Shown here in pieces: positions 26,801 to 39,046 of a stretch of DNA of 64,000 bases. The notes under the pieces were generated by a model. It saw only the letters and a program-made list of their open reading frames with translations. It was not told the DNA's origin and made no database searches. Within the stretch, counting starts at the first letter, position 1. The number at the start of each line of letters is the position of its first letter. The translations under genes and the position numbers were made by a program. Source of the DNA: Apus apus. Taxonomy: Eukaryota > Chordata > Aves > Apodiformes > Apodidae. Where the stretch lies: the NCBI RefSeq assembly GCF_020740795.1, contig NC_067312.1:36804905-36868904 (forward strand). The letters are read 5' to 3'.

Positions 26801-27899
26801 CTTGCTTACAATTTGCTCCAAGTATTAGAGAAAAAAAAATGAGTCACAGCCTATGATTCATTTAATACATTGACATGAAACTCATTCTAACTTGCTGACA
26901 GTATTTATCTTCCTTAGATTAAATCCATTTGTTACTCGGCTACGTAAAACCAGGAAATCGTTTGCATAAATAGCAGTAGCTGTATGGATGAAGTGCAAAT
27001 GTGGAAGCTGAAATGCTCTTATAAAATCTACCCTGACTGGTCAACTCTTGAACTGAAGCTTTCCAGTGTTTTAAGACACAGAAATAATTCAAACCAATAT
27101 GCATGCTGTGGTCCTTAGCTTTATCTTCATAGCCTGCAATCACATTTGTACATAATTAATTAAGAATTCTACAAGTAACTTCATTTTGGTATAGACATTT
27201 GCATGAGACGTAAGGGGACGGAGAAAGAACCCCCAAATATGCATCAATCAGATGCATGTTAGTGAATATGTCGCATGTAAATTACCTAAGAAAATAATTT
27301 TTTGAAAAGTCAGTCATGAAAATCATAACACAAGATATACATGATCAGACGAAGGAAGATTGAGGAGGAAGCATCCTTGATTAAAATACCAAGTCAATAA
27401 CACCTATACAAACATGTTTAAATAGCTGTTTGACCTACTAGGAGATTGAGATAATTACTGTAATTTTCCATATGCTGTAGATTGTTTTCACTGTTTTAAA
27501 TTCAAAACAGTAAGAAGATGTTCTATTTTTAGCTTTCCTTAGTTAAAAAAACAGAAAAAGCATCTTTTACTCTTGTACTCATAGGAGTTGTATTTACCTC
27601 ATCCAGTAGAGTTGGAATTTCAGGTAATTGTTCTACTTTTTATTTTTATTGAAAAACATATGAACACTGTGAACAATTAACCAAGAGCTCCTTCCAGTGA
27701 ATTGTTACCCTCCATTTAATGGTGGGAAATAGCAGGTAACAACACTCATACTTTAATCCAAATACTGGGCAACAGTACTATATAGCTATTGCTTTTCATT
27801 GACAAAATCAGTCATATCTGTAAATAATTCTAGCTAGCCAGTCATGCCAAACTAACCACAAGCATCAGAGGAACCAAGAAGAAAAGTAGTTTGCACTGA
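23831..27899. other. Spacer between FXN 3' end and the 23 kb CpG island
   Basis: AT-rich, apart from a modestly GC-rich patch at 25700-25810 holding the CCAAT cluster. No coding exon recognised. Confidence 0.5.
25743..25762. promoter_or_regulatory. Symmetrical CCAAT / CRE-like / ATTGG cluster
   Basis: The 20 bases contain CCAAT (25743-25747), TGACATCA (25747-25754, one base from the CRE palindrome) and ATTGG (25758-25762), an inverted CCAAT. Surrounding sequence (25700-25810) is more GC-rich than its neighbours. This would fit an NF-Y and ATF/CREB-type regulatory element between FXN and the 23 kb CpG island. No transcript is attached to it here. Confidence 0.35.
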
Positions 27900-29116
27900 A
27901 CATCTTTTCATATACTGATAAAAGATTTCTAAGAGTATGGTGTAGCTGTTTCCTAAATAATTAGGCAACACTTTTGTGCTTTCCTTTTATTGACAATTAA
28001 AAAACACCAGTGGTAATAATACAACAGTGCAAGTAATGAAGTGTTCCTCTCCCAGTTCATGCCTTATTTTAAAGTTTTTTTGGTTTAAGATCTGGAGTCT
28101 ATAATTTATTTCATTCTCATTTTTTAACAGCCAGAAAAACACAGCTTTATAAGCATAAATATCATATCAATTCTAAGAAGCAAAAAGGCAAGTTTCTGCA
28201 TCAGCATAGTACTAAGGGGAGCCTTGTTGTATCATGCTGAAAAGAGACATTGTCAGCCCACTTACTTAAGAAATGCAGAAGAACAAACTTGGAGCAAATT
28301 TTTGCTACCATGAAAGGATCTTAATTTTGCTCAGCTAAAAAAATAAAAAGATTGATGAATTATGTATTTTCACTCTTTGAAGAACAAAAGGGAACAGAAA
28401 GAGAAATCCACAATAACAGAGTCAAGCGTTGGTAGAGATACTGCCCAGCTCAGACATCACATACTAGCACTGTAGTTTCCTATGATGTTTATGATCACTG
28501 AGACCTCTAAGTAATTTAGAGTTTAGCTCAAAATATCCTAATGTGAAAAAAACTGTAATTTCGAATTTGGAGTAAAGAGCAAGTTTTGCAATACATGCAG
28601 AGAAAAAAACTTCTTTCCATTGCATTATACAAAAATAAGTTTCTACCTGCCACAGTAATTTGGTTAATAACATATTTGATTCTATTTTGATGCCACAGAT
28701 TTTAGCGCAATGTATTTGCAGCACCACAACTTACGTCAATGTGATTCACACACATTCTTTCTTTGGGTGAATGTCTCCCCACAAGAAGCTGAGCACTCGT
28801 GCACTGATCAGAAGTCACCAGGTGGGCCAGTCCTTACCTCAGAACAAGACTGCACACAGAATGAATGACTGACTGCTGCAGTAACAAAGTGAGAAATCCA
28901 GCAACAGGAGACATCAACCACCTGTACTGCACGGACACAGAGTCAAGCAGTGACAAAGAAATCCCAAGACTGAGCACTAAAGAAAAATATATTGTTTTCT
29001 TTTTTGTTGCACAACATAGTGATGTCAAGAACAGCAACAGAATTATGATCAGGTACTCCAGAAACCAAGGAAGGGTTTGGCTTGTGGTTAAAGTCTTCAA
29101 ACTTCCATTAATAGAA
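27900..29116 (-). other. FXN: Probable FXN 3' untranslated region, end not fixed
   Basis: Sequence downstream of the FXN stop has no obvious coding exon. AATAAA signals on the minus strand occur at 28110-28105 and 27991-27986, and several more lie near 27650. The 27991 site is followed by an A-rich, then GT-containing stretch and is a reasonable poly(A) site. Which one is used cannot be decided without transcripts. A donor-like GAG|GTAAGG near 28835 could also splice within the untranslated region. Confidence 0.4.
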
Positions 29117-29270
29117 TCATGTATCTTCTTTTCCAGAATATATTAAGGAGGACAAATCCAATTTAGTTTTTAATGCTGTTGAAAATTCTTTTGATAGTAG
29201 TTCATGAAGGGATACTCTGTCATGAGAGTACACCCAGTTCCGTCCAGTCCAGTCATAGCGCTTAGGCCCA
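29117..29270 (-). CDS. FXN: FXN exon 5 (C-terminal helix and stop)
   Basis: The exon follows a T-rich tract and a CCTAG acceptor. The first base completes Ser147, then 50 residues run from [20 protein letters not shown] through the C-terminal helix to SGKEDT and a TGA stop at 29119-29117. Arg151 (human Arg165), Trp154 and Trp159 (human Trp173) are conserved, as is Leu168 (human Leu182). The tail is one residue longer than human. It matches the main human last exon (5a); no second terminal exon was recognised. Confidence 0.98.
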
Positions 29271-32200
29271 CTAGGAAAAAAAACACACACTGTAAGTACA
29301 GATTATTCATGGGGAGATGCTGGAAGCCTGTGTTTATAATGAACCACAGAGAGTGCTCAGGAAAAGGAAACGGACACCCTGGAGAAGGACTGGTGGGAAG
29401 TCTGGGGAAGTGAAGCAGAAAAGGCCAGGTCTGCCAGACGCTGCTGAGCCATCCAACAGATGTATCTGAAAGGTGACAAGATACATCAGTCACTCCCAGC
29501 AACACAAGCTCCTTCCCTTCTTGCTTTGGCATTGATTTCCTCAGTTTCTTCCCTTACTACCTTCTTTCCTCACTCATATAACTTTATTGTACACAAGTAT
29601 TACAAGGGATGTTTGTGTAACACTGAACTAATGCTACTGATCAGCCTTGCAGCAGTCCCATGCCGGTATTCTAAGCATAGCAGAACACCGATCACCATTC
29701 TCACCTTCTAGATGCCACAAAATAATGTACCAGCTGAAAGCAAATACATTGGCATGTGGGAGCTTTGTATTTAAAATGCCCTTTTCCTCTGTGCTATTGT
29801 ATAGTTGCTGGCTTGATTTTTCAGGCCTAAGTAAGTATCAAGAAAGAAACTTGAACACCTGGGTTCCATTCCAGACCTTTCTATCCACTCAATTCTCCAC
29901 ATGTGAAACAGGAGGATGACTGAAAGGTGATCACTACTGTCAACCTTAGTTGGAGAAACTAAAAAAAGAGAAAGGAATGAAACGGTTGTCTGGGGCAAAC
30001 ACACAAACCATCAGTCTTATTTGTGAACTCACAGGACAAAGTATCTTGGAACCTGGACAACCCATGCACAAAGTTTGCTAGAAAACAGACTATCCTGTAT
30101 ATACAGAACAATCTGCAGGTTCTCTACAAACATAAACACTTATCTGAACTTGGAATATCCTGAATAACTTGCAACATTCAAATGAATAACTTTAACCACT
30201 AACCAAATTAGGAGAACTTACAAATTAAAACACAAATCAATGTCACTTCCATTGAAATCTCACTTGCTGTATGTGAACTGGTAGCTGTTTGGAATTGAGA
30301 TTATGTGCTCCAGTTAGTTTCCTGTGCATTTTTTATTTCTTTGTCTTTGCAGTGCAAGCGTATGTTTATACTGCCCTGCAACTAGAGAATGACAGAATGA
30401 GATGCAGCCATTCATGAAAATCAGGCTAAGATTTAAGGCCATTTAATCAACAATGACAAAGAAATGTGCAAGTTATTTGAACTCCTTTTAAATGTTGTGT
30501 AGTAACTATCAGTAATACAGTTAGAATATGAAACACTTCCATAGTTCTCTGAATTTCCAAAATGCTGTACAAATGTGATTATTTAGAATTTCCATTAATA
30601 ATTTAAGCGAGGATCTTGTGAATTCTATAAAATGTCTGCCAAGTTAAATATAGACTAATATTTTTCCCATGGAATGGCTTCATAGATTTTTAAACAAAGA
30701 GAATAATTAAAATATCAAATTAAGGTATTATTGAAAGATGCTGTGTAAGGTTGAAAAGTTTTTTCAGTCAAAGGAGCTACACAGAACTGCTGCAATCACA
30801 ATGCTGGCAGGTTGCAGCTATCCCCTCTTTCTCTTTTTCAGAAATGTTGACTAAGCAAAGCTTTACAAGCATAAGCTTAAGTGCACTTGAGTGTAAAGAT
30901 GCACTATAGCAAAGACGAGGTTGAAAAAATTCAAGAAATTTTCTCTCTGTCACATCTTAATAATTTATCTGCCTTGGGATATGTTCTTAAAAACTCAAGA
31001 CTTTACATTGACTGTACAAATTTCCCAAATACAACATTCAATGCAAGTGATCACTGGCAGTAACATTTGCTTCTTTCATTTCCTAGTCCATCACACTTCA
31101 GAAGTATGTCACTCCTGATCATGCAGAGTTGCTTTTCAGAGGTTAGGAAGTAAGTGAACACGTAGCATCATATTTCCGGAAATACCACTGTTTACCATAA
31201 TACCAGTTAAGGAAGCATGGAACTTACTGTTTGTAGGTGAATAATCTTTAATAAAAAATTATGAAAAATACCGTCAAAGAATTTTAAAGCTTATCTCTTT
31301 CCTTGGGTATTTTTATTGACTAGCGGAACAATCAAAACCAAAACAAAATGGTTTTACATTTTTTCATTAATTCCATATTCTGGAGCATGTGTTTATTAGC
31401 TCAACAACAGTTGGCTACAAAACAGACAGGAGTTCTCTGAGTTTTGGTTTTCATAAATACATGAAACCTTTGTGTCAGTGACACAAAAACCTTACTGACA
31501 CATTAAGCAGAACCAAGGTTCTGAAATCATGCTTGTTACAAAAATACATGGATTTGATAAAATCTGACACACAGCCTGCATTAGTCTAAAGAAAAAGGTT
31601 TATTAGCTTGCTATGCCTGTACTTTAGCAAGTCATGTTAAGTCAGTTATGTAATTAATAAAAGGATTAAAAAAAAATTACTAACTTGGTCTGCTGTGCAC
31701 CAGTCAATACATAAGTATGCTAAAGCAAAGTTAGAATATTCTTTATGTAAGTTTTATGCCTATTATAATTGCTCCTCTTAAAATCTTAAATTCCATTGCG
31801 CTTTTTTTCTTCCCCAACACAAACACTTCTACAGAATTCTCCTACTGCAAAGCCATTCCAGGTTTTGCAATCAATATATTTTTTCTGAACAACGTCCAAG
31901 AGGTACGCCTTCATAGCTACTGGGAGTGCTCATACTTTCCAGATAGCTTATTCATTCACCAGTAACACTAACCAACTCCCTCAGTTCTTTCCCCGGGACA
32001 CTGGCAGAGAATACAGATGTTTGCGGAAGGCAGCTACAGCATTTTCACAGTATCTCGCTGCCCTCCTTGCTGAAAGCGAACAGAAAACCTGGAATGGATC
32101 AAACCTCTGCATTAGAGAAGGCAGAGGGAACAGCTAGCCACGGCTCCTATAAAGTGCAGATTCTTGACAAAAACAATGAGCACATAAACATATGAAGCAG

Positions 32201-35200
32201 GAAATCCCAGAAGCTTAAAGGGGAAGGAGACACCCTGTTCAAATACAAAGAGAGGTTTAGATCATAACATCATCATCACTCTTTCTTCCAACAGAAGCTT
32301 TGGTTGATGATTTTTTTTTTAATCATGGCTGTTTGTTTTTCCTATGAGTAGGCTATAATCCTATAGACAGTGGCTCTGGACTGGAACAGGGTACGAAAAT
32401 TTTTTATTACACACTTCCAGGATTAATTTAGATATGTCAGTATGCTGCACTTGAACCTCTGTAACAAATTATTATTGAACATCTACATTATATCATGTTT
32501 TGAGAACACACTGAGGAAAAGGGTCACTTATTAAGAGGTTATTACATAGTTTGTTCTGTGCTGTAAAAAAGGGAAGTACATTTCCACCCAGTCTGCAGAC
32601 ATTATGTAACTTACTTACACGTAACTTACCTAGTGGGTGAGGACAGCCAAATCTGCCGGTTTGGTGTTTGCTTATTGATTACATACGTTCCCATGTCTCC
32701 ACCTAATTTAACTGTTAAAACTCCACTCTTAAAACACAAAGAAAAAAAGTGAGAAATTAAAAATTTGCATCCTGTTACTTAACAGGAATTGCATCATCTG
32801 CAGTAGATAAACAGAAACTTACACATCTCTATCACATTCCCAACTATATCCCCAATAATAGCTTGGAAGAATGACTGTTAGGTACAAAAAACTTGTATTA
32901 ATGCCCACGACAATCTGCGTATCTCTGAGCCTATCTAAAGTAGACTTTAAACTTTCTACTTAAGAGTTTGATTTAGTGTGTTTGCACCATTCGTAATGGC
33001 ACTACTTAAATTATACTCCTGGGCTTTGACCTGCCATCTTGAAAGGACTGCTAGTTCATTTTGCATATTTTAAAACATCATCCAATGACATCCTACTCTA
33101 TTCACAAACAATGCAGAGCTGGTGTGGTTCAAAGTCTAGAAGCTTTGTGTGTCACTGGTAGATTTCTGAGATATGCAATATTATCTATCTTAAGTACCTG
33201 CAACAGTTTCCCAGTGAATAAACACAATTATTTCTCCAGTAATTCCAGATGAAGTGTCTTGATCCTGAATCATGCCTAAAAAAATGTTTGACTTCTAAAC
33301 TCCATGAGGTCTAGTTTGTTTTAGCTGTGCCAGCTTTAGACTATTAACCTAAGGAGCATTTATTCTGTCTTCTTAGTCCTGTTTCTTCTGGACAACATGA
33401 TTTAAATTTCTCTGACATTTCCATGACTGCATTTGAAAAGCAACTCTGACAAAAACACTTCAGTCCTAACTTTAAGTAAAAGAATAACAGTGCTTGGACT
33501 AGAGCTCACCTACAGATGATCTGAATTATGCTGATCAAAAAGAGTATCTCTACAGAATACAGTTTGATGATTCAGGTAATAGGTAAGACCTATATGATCC
33601 AGTTTCTTAAATGCTTCATGCCCTATGGGATGATAAAGCTATGAAAGCATGTTGGGGTGATAAGGCCTGAATGGCCATATAAAGGTTTCACTATTCTTCT
33701 ATGTGCTCTCTAGCACTGTATTAAGTATGCAACAGAAACACTGTAAGTAAACAGGTTCCCAAAAAGCTAACAAAAATTTTATACTATCACTTACATTGCT
33801 TGTCAGCTGTTGGGCAATGTTGTTGGTCTGCCATTGCAAATTAAACAAAAGTTGACTTCTAATGCTGAGTTTAAAACACTTAACCATATATTTTACAATA
33901 TTTTCTAAATACTAGGATATACAACCTGAGTTTTTAAGAACTTAAGATGCAAAATATTTTTACCATACTTTAAGGAATATGACTATGCATATTTCGTACT
34001 ACTGGATGAATGTTTCTTAGCTTCTAATAACAAGAATATTCTTCAAAAGAGGTTTTTTTTTTCCCTTATATTACAAAGATAAAAATTGCATGAAAAAATC
34101 AAAGTCATAACAAACCTTTATCACATTCGCCACCTTGTGGCTTCTTACAACACTAGCCTTGTTTGTTTGGAATAAACTTCAGTAAATTTGGCACTATTTA
34201 ACCTTTTGCTATATACTATTATGTAATTACAAAGTCTATGCAACAAAGCAGTAACTGGTAAAAATTAAGATGATGTAAAAATAATTCACTTTGAGCCTCT
34301 GAATGAGTCAACATCGAACACAATCCACTCTGCAGGGGCTGGAGATAAAATTCTGACATAAAAGGACTCATGAACCTTCACGAAATGAAGCGTCTAAGAA
34401 TACTAAAGAGGTAAATCATTACCTTTTCACTAATTTTTGTTCTAAGCTCTTTAAATTAGGCTAATAGGTGCTGATATACTAAAACATACCAAAGAGTAAT
34501 GGTTAAAAAAAATTCTTCCCTTTTCACCAGAAAAGCAATTAGCTATAACATTAATTACATAATTAAAACAACAAATATTTGCTAAAGGCAACAATGGAAC
34601 CCTACTAACACTATGTTATTCTCTATCCTAGCGTAAGAAATAAAGAGTGAACATTATGATTACAAAGTTACACATGAGCAAGTTTGAAAACTTCAGGGTT
34701 CTGGGTTGTTTTTTGTTTGTTTTTTTTGCACAATGCAACCCAACCCATCTGCATCAATGTCTCTGATCACAAAATCTTAACTGAAAGGGCAAGCAGAAAA
34801 TAACCTCCTTGTCAGAAGACATGAAGAGGCTGCAGCAGTTACATGGCCCCTAAAAAAATGCAGTACTGAAAGACCTGTGTTGCAGACAGCAGTGTGGGGA
34901 GAAACTGCATTCTCCTCCTTGTTACAGCCTATAGCCAAACCACTTCAGGAACTGTATATAAAACTAATAAAAACCCTATACAAACAGAATGGATGTTTTT
35001 AATCTGTGTCTGTCACTCCTGAAAAATAATCTGAGTGGCTGACTAATAAAGGCTCCAATTATCAGGCAAGCAGCCACCCAGCATCTCCCGTGACAGCAGC
35101 CTTCTACCCATGTATGCTCTGGTCTCCCTTTTGCAACCACCTATTCAAACGTTGCATCCTCCTGTTGCTTCTCTTCACTACAGGCTGAGTCATCAGTACA

Positions 35201-38200
35201 GCTAGGACAAACATACTCTACCTGGTGAAGACAAATGCTGCTTCTCAGTATTCAGGGCAATCAAAGAAACTGCTCTACCAGTTACACATGATGCATGTGG
35301 ACTGTGCCATGCAGGTCTGTTCTAGTATCCACTGCGGGGGAAGTGACTGCTAATGTGAGAGGTCTATGCACATTAAGAAAAATTCCAGACCACTGTGAAA
35401 TTTGAAATCACTTTCTCTCTCCTCTTGTGGTCATTTATTATTCTATATTATGTCCTTCTGTATAAAATAACATTTTAGATCCTCAAATCATACAACAGCG
35501 TGTCCTACTTTTTAATAGAACAGTTGCTCTAATCATGTTTTATGTGTCTGCACTAGGGAGACTAATTTTAAATTATCTTTCAAAGAAATAATCTACAATA
35601 ATCACAGTGGTAAAAGAATGTTTGAAACATACCCCTAAAGAGACATCATAATCTTCTGGGGTAAAAGGCTTATCTGTAAGGTCCTCAAAGAAATCTGCTA
35701 AAGAGTCCAGTGTTTCTTCAGCCAGTTTTTCGTAAGTGGTCTCATCTAAAGAGCTACCAATGACATACAAACCCAAAATTAGGAGGAAAACCAGGGAAGA
35801 CAGTATTTTCCCTATAATAAAAGCATATCAAGAGCATGACTTAGGAGAAAATATTAACCATGAAATGATTATACTAAAAAAAACCCAAGAACAAGTAGTA
35901 ATTTTTCTTAAGGTAATGCAGGTGACAATCCACCTTACAGGTAGAAGTGGAATTTTGAATTTTTGGTAGTATAGATCTGTAACTAATGAGTATGTACTTC
36001 CTTCCTTAGATAAACTTACTCTTGTGTACTAAGTGGGCAAGTCAGACTTCAAAATAGGGCATTTTCATAAAGGACTTTGTGCAAGATTAGCTTGGACTCT
36101 ACAAATAGATACAAGTATCTCCTGTTTAGAAGCATTTACCTGAAGGCTCCAAGGAGACCTCACAGTGGCCTTCCAGTACCTGAAGGGGGTCTACAGGAAA
36201 GCTGGGGAGGGACTTTTTATAAGGCACGGAGTGAGAGAACAAGGGGAAATTATTTTAAACTGGAAGAAGAGAGATTTAGATTAGAGATTAGGAAGAAATT
36301 ATTTGGTGTGAGGGTGGTGAGACATTGGAAGAGGTTGCCCAAAGAGGTGGTGGATGCCTCATCCCTGGAAGTGTTCAAGGCCAGGCTGGATGGGGCTCTG
36401 AGCAATCTGGTCTAATGGGAGGTGTCCCTGCCCATGTAGGGGGGTTGGAACCAAATGAGATTAAGGTCCCTCCTAAGCCAAAACATTCTATGACACTATT
36501 TGTCATTTGACTCTAAGAAACTTGCTGTGGCTATAAGCAGTTTAGAAACATCAACATGACAGAGCACTGGAACAGGCTGCCCAGAGAGGTTGTGGACTCT
36601 CCTTCACTGGAGACATTCAAAACCCGCCTGGACAAGTTCCTGTGTGATGTGCTCTATAAGTGACCCTGCTCTGGCAGGGGGGTTGGACTGGATGATCTTT
36701 CGAGGTCCCTTCCAACCCCTAGGATTCTGTGATTCTGTGACATCAAACAGCATGTCTATGTACAGCATTTGGCTTCTCAAATTACCCATGTAGCCCAGTA
36801 ATTACATGTTATTTAGAGAGTGCTTATGAATACATACAATTACCTCCTCCTTCAGAGGATCTCAAGCCACCCTTCTAGCCATTATGTAAGGCTCACAGCA
36901 CTTGTGAGACTGCTTGCTACCCTCTTTAAATAACTACAAAAAGTTAGTGTGGATGAAGTCTAGATCAGTTTAATTAACCAAATCAATTTAACCACATTAA
37001 GTTCTTCCATCCGTAACAGTGTTGACTTCTAAGCAGAAGCGTAGGTGTCTCTAGCAACAGAGAATTGCAGTAACACAATTTCAGTTTTCACTAATGGGTA
37101 TAGCAACACAACAGTTACTATGAACTATGGTGACTCAGTATCTTTCAGCTGACGACCCAGAATATGATTTTTAAAAAAAGGTTTCCTGCTAGCCAGTTAG
37201 TAAAACACACTCTACGCCACTATGAGGGACTCCACAGAAAGACCTAGGGGCATGGAACACAAAAGGCCTTAGGATTAGCCAGAATTCATGTATTGTTTCA
37301 GGGTGCAGTTCAGGTACTTAACGGTAAGAAACATTTTCGACATCTGCACAATCCTTGACTGGGCCTCCAACTGCTGCATCAGAAAGGGAGAAGTCTCCTA
37401 CAGGTACTGTGTCACATCTTCTAAGCGTAAGGCAGAAACTGAACGCACCCTGGCATATGTTAAATGGTGGCAGACACCTATGTTGAGGTACATTTAATTA
37501 TTTTCCAAAGTGACTTCCCAAATCAACCCCAAATGCTTTTCAATAAAATGGTACGTATCAGCATAACATTAGTTTGATAGTCTTACCACATCTAGAAATG
37601 ATTGTAAAAAAACCACAGAGATGATATTTTCATGTGAATATATAAAAATAAAAATTACCTTGGGTCATTCAAAGTTCCTGCATTTCTTAAATTAATGAAC
37701 TGGACAGTCTTGCTCTTCACCTCTGAAGCATATTGAAATTCCTGTTGAAAGTAAGCCTAAGTAAAGCGGAATTGCAAGTTTAAACAGGAAGCATTATAAA
37801 TTACATATCTGGCATGAAGAGATCCTTGAAGACCTTTCCATCCCTCCCAACGAAAACAGTCACATTCTGTATCACAGAGCTAATATGGACAGAACTATGC
37901 AGCTTTAGCCCTTGGATAATCGAGGCAATCTATATTACCCTCATCTTCAGACACAAACTAATGAAATAATAAATATTTTTATTCAAAGGATAGTGAAGTA
38001 GGAAATAGAAGAACTGTCTTCTATTGCTCTACCACAGAATTACGAAGCAACTTCAGACAAATGGCTTAGAGCAAGATTTTCACAAGTATCCACTACTCAG
38101 ATGCTTTATTATCAATAACTTGTGTCCCTCTGTTATAAGAAATTAATATATTAAACTGAAATAAGCAGAAGCCCCGAATCTTCCTTACTCAACAAAGCTA

Positions 38201-39046
38201 AGAGGTAACATTGCACTTCACATTCCAGATCTCTCCTGCAAAATACACTGCTTCAATTCTAATTTCTGTTTTAAAGAAAGCTTTAAAAGATCAAAATTTG
38301 AGAAAAGCTGTACCAACATGCTCACAATTCTAAGTCCAGGGAGCAAACGGGGCAACCCTTCCGAGGTACGATCAGAATGATGCAGCTTGACAAAACACAA
38401 ACCGATGCCTACATGTCTGTGACCGCTCACTTCAGCATCTCTTTAAATACACACTCACGCAAAAAGGCAGCAGGGCACAAGCACTACGCTCAGGCTCTGG
38501 CCAGATCGCGACGTGGCCCCGTCAGCCTGCTCCGCGTCCATTTTTGGCTCCACGCAGCCGACCGAGCTGCCAACAACAGGAACCACCCTCCCCGAACCAA
38601 GCTCGCAGCGAACCGCCGAGGCCCAACACACACACACCCCGGCGCCTCCCGCGGGCCAGGCCCGACGCGGGCTCTGCCCAGCACACCTGGCTCCGCGGCC
38701 GCCGCCTCAGGCCCGCTGCCGCCCGCCCGCAGCCCCGGCCGACATCCCGCCCGTGGGCCTGGCGGGAACGACCGGCCGCCGGGCGGCTGAGCCGACCCCA
38801 CCGGCTCCCCTTCCCTCCCCGCCGCCCGGGCCCGCCCGCAGCGGGAGCGCGGCCAGAGGCCGCCCCGCCGCTCGGCTGCCGCCGCCGCAGGCCGCGCCGC
38901 GCTCCGCCCCGCCCCGCGCTCACCGTGCGGCCGCGCCCGGCGGCGGCTGCCCCGGCCAGCAGGGCGCCCTCCGCGCCGCCGCCTCCCCTCGCCGCTCCCG
39001 CCCGCCGCGCGGCGCGGAGGGCGCCGGCCGCCCCCGGCCTCCACAT
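29117..39046 (-). CDS. FXN: Frataxin gene, five coding exons (joined span)
   Basis: Frataxin is a mitochondrial matrix protein that stimulates persulfide transfer on the NFS1-ISD11-ACP-ISCU iron-sulfur cluster assembly complex and can bind iron through an acidic surface. The coding exons on the minus strand are 39046-38924, 37756-37659, 35753-35633, 32727-32630 and 29270-29117. All introns are GT-AG, the phases join cleanly, and the total is 594 nt, giving 197 residues plus stop. Exons 2, 3 and 4 are 98, 121 and 98 nt, the same as in human FXN; exon 1 coding is shorter (123 nt against 165). Residues 1-41 form an Arg/Ala/Gly-rich mitochondrial presequence. From about residue 75 the conserved frataxin fold follows: acidic helix 1, the beta sheet with NKQ (132-134), QIW (139-141) and KRYDW (150-154), and the C-terminal helix. 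The human residue number is the bird number plus 14. Introns are 1167, 1905, 2905 and 3359 nt. The 5' end lies in a CpG island. Confidence 0.97.
29271..32629 (-). other. FXN: FXN intron 4
   Basis: The intron is 3359 nt of AT-rich DNA with a GTAAGT donor and a CCTAG acceptor. No recognised repeats or alternative exon. Confidence 0.9.
32630..32727 (-). CDS. FXN: FXN exon 4 (central beta sheet)
   Basis: This 98-nt exon runs from a TTTTAAG acceptor to an AG|GTAAGT donor and encodes residues 115-146 plus two bases of codon 147. It starts [20 protein letters not shown], followed by TPN, an Arg where human has Lys152, and QIWLSSPT. Residues used by human frataxin to contact ISCU and NFS1 (human Asn146, Gln148, Gln153 and Trp155) are present as 132, 134, 139 and 141. 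Gly116, the position changed in the human G130V disease allele, is glycine. Confidence 0.98.
32728..35632 (-). other. FXN: FXN intron 3
   Basis: The intron is 2905 nt of AT-rich DNA with GT-AG borders. It has a G/T-rich simple tract near 34.70-34.73 kb. No interspersed repeat or extra exon was recognised. Confidence 0.9.
35633..35753 (-). CDS. FXN: FXN exon 3 (acidic helix 1)
   Basis: This 121-nt exon lies between a GTAG acceptor and a GGG|GTATGT donor. It encodes residues 75-114, starting [20 protein letters not shown] and continuing through the rest of the first helix into the first strand. The acidic residues of the iron-binding and complex-binding ridge are kept (D77, E78, E86, E87, D90, D94, E97, D98, D101, D108, D110 by this numbering). 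Two changes from human stand out: Pro106 in place of human Phe120 and Leu113 in place of human Phe127. The Met at 35776 is in the preceding intron and is not a start. Confidence 0.98.
36141..36500 (+). mobile_element. CR1 3' fragment in FXN intron 2
   Basis: Typical CR1 tail: 'gacctcacagtggccttccagtacctgaag', 'aagctggggagggactttt', 'aagaggttgcccaaagaggtggtgga', and an end at ACATTCTATGACAC. It is antisense to FXN. A short frame covers the last residues of ORF2. Confidence 0.92.
36548..36741 (+). mobile_element. Second CR1 3' fragment, different subfamily
   Basis: It starts at 'catcaacatgacagagcactgg' and ends with 'ggtcccttccaacccctagg' followed by GATTCTGTGATTCTGTGA. The variant tail ('cgcctggacaagttcctgtgtgatgtgctctataagtgaccctgctctggc') differs from the neighbouring copy 48 bp away, so this is a separate insertion. 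Confidence 0.92.
37659..37756 (-). CDS. FXN: FXN exon 2
   Basis: This 98-nt exon lies between a CTTAG acceptor and an AG|GTAATT donor and begins at a codon boundary. It encodes residues 42-73 and the first two bases of codon 74, including the segment [17 protein letters not shown]. It corresponds to the linker between the presequence and the folded frataxin core, where the intermediate and mature processing sites fall in the human protein. Exon length and phase equal those of human exon 2. Confidence 0.95.
37757..38923 (-). other. FXN: FXN intron 1
   Basis: The intron is 1167 nt, GT-AG, with its first 450 bases inside the CpG island. No GAA/TTC triplet tract and no interspersed repeat were recognised. 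In human the first intron is much larger and carries the GAA repeat whose expansion causes Friedreich ataxia. Confidence 0.9.

Larger units (their letters stand above)
35754..37658 (-). other. FXN: FXN intron 2
   Basis: The 1905-nt intron carries two adjacent CR1 3' fragments (described separately) in the orientation opposite to the gene. The rest is AT-rich without recognised features. Confidence 0.9.
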
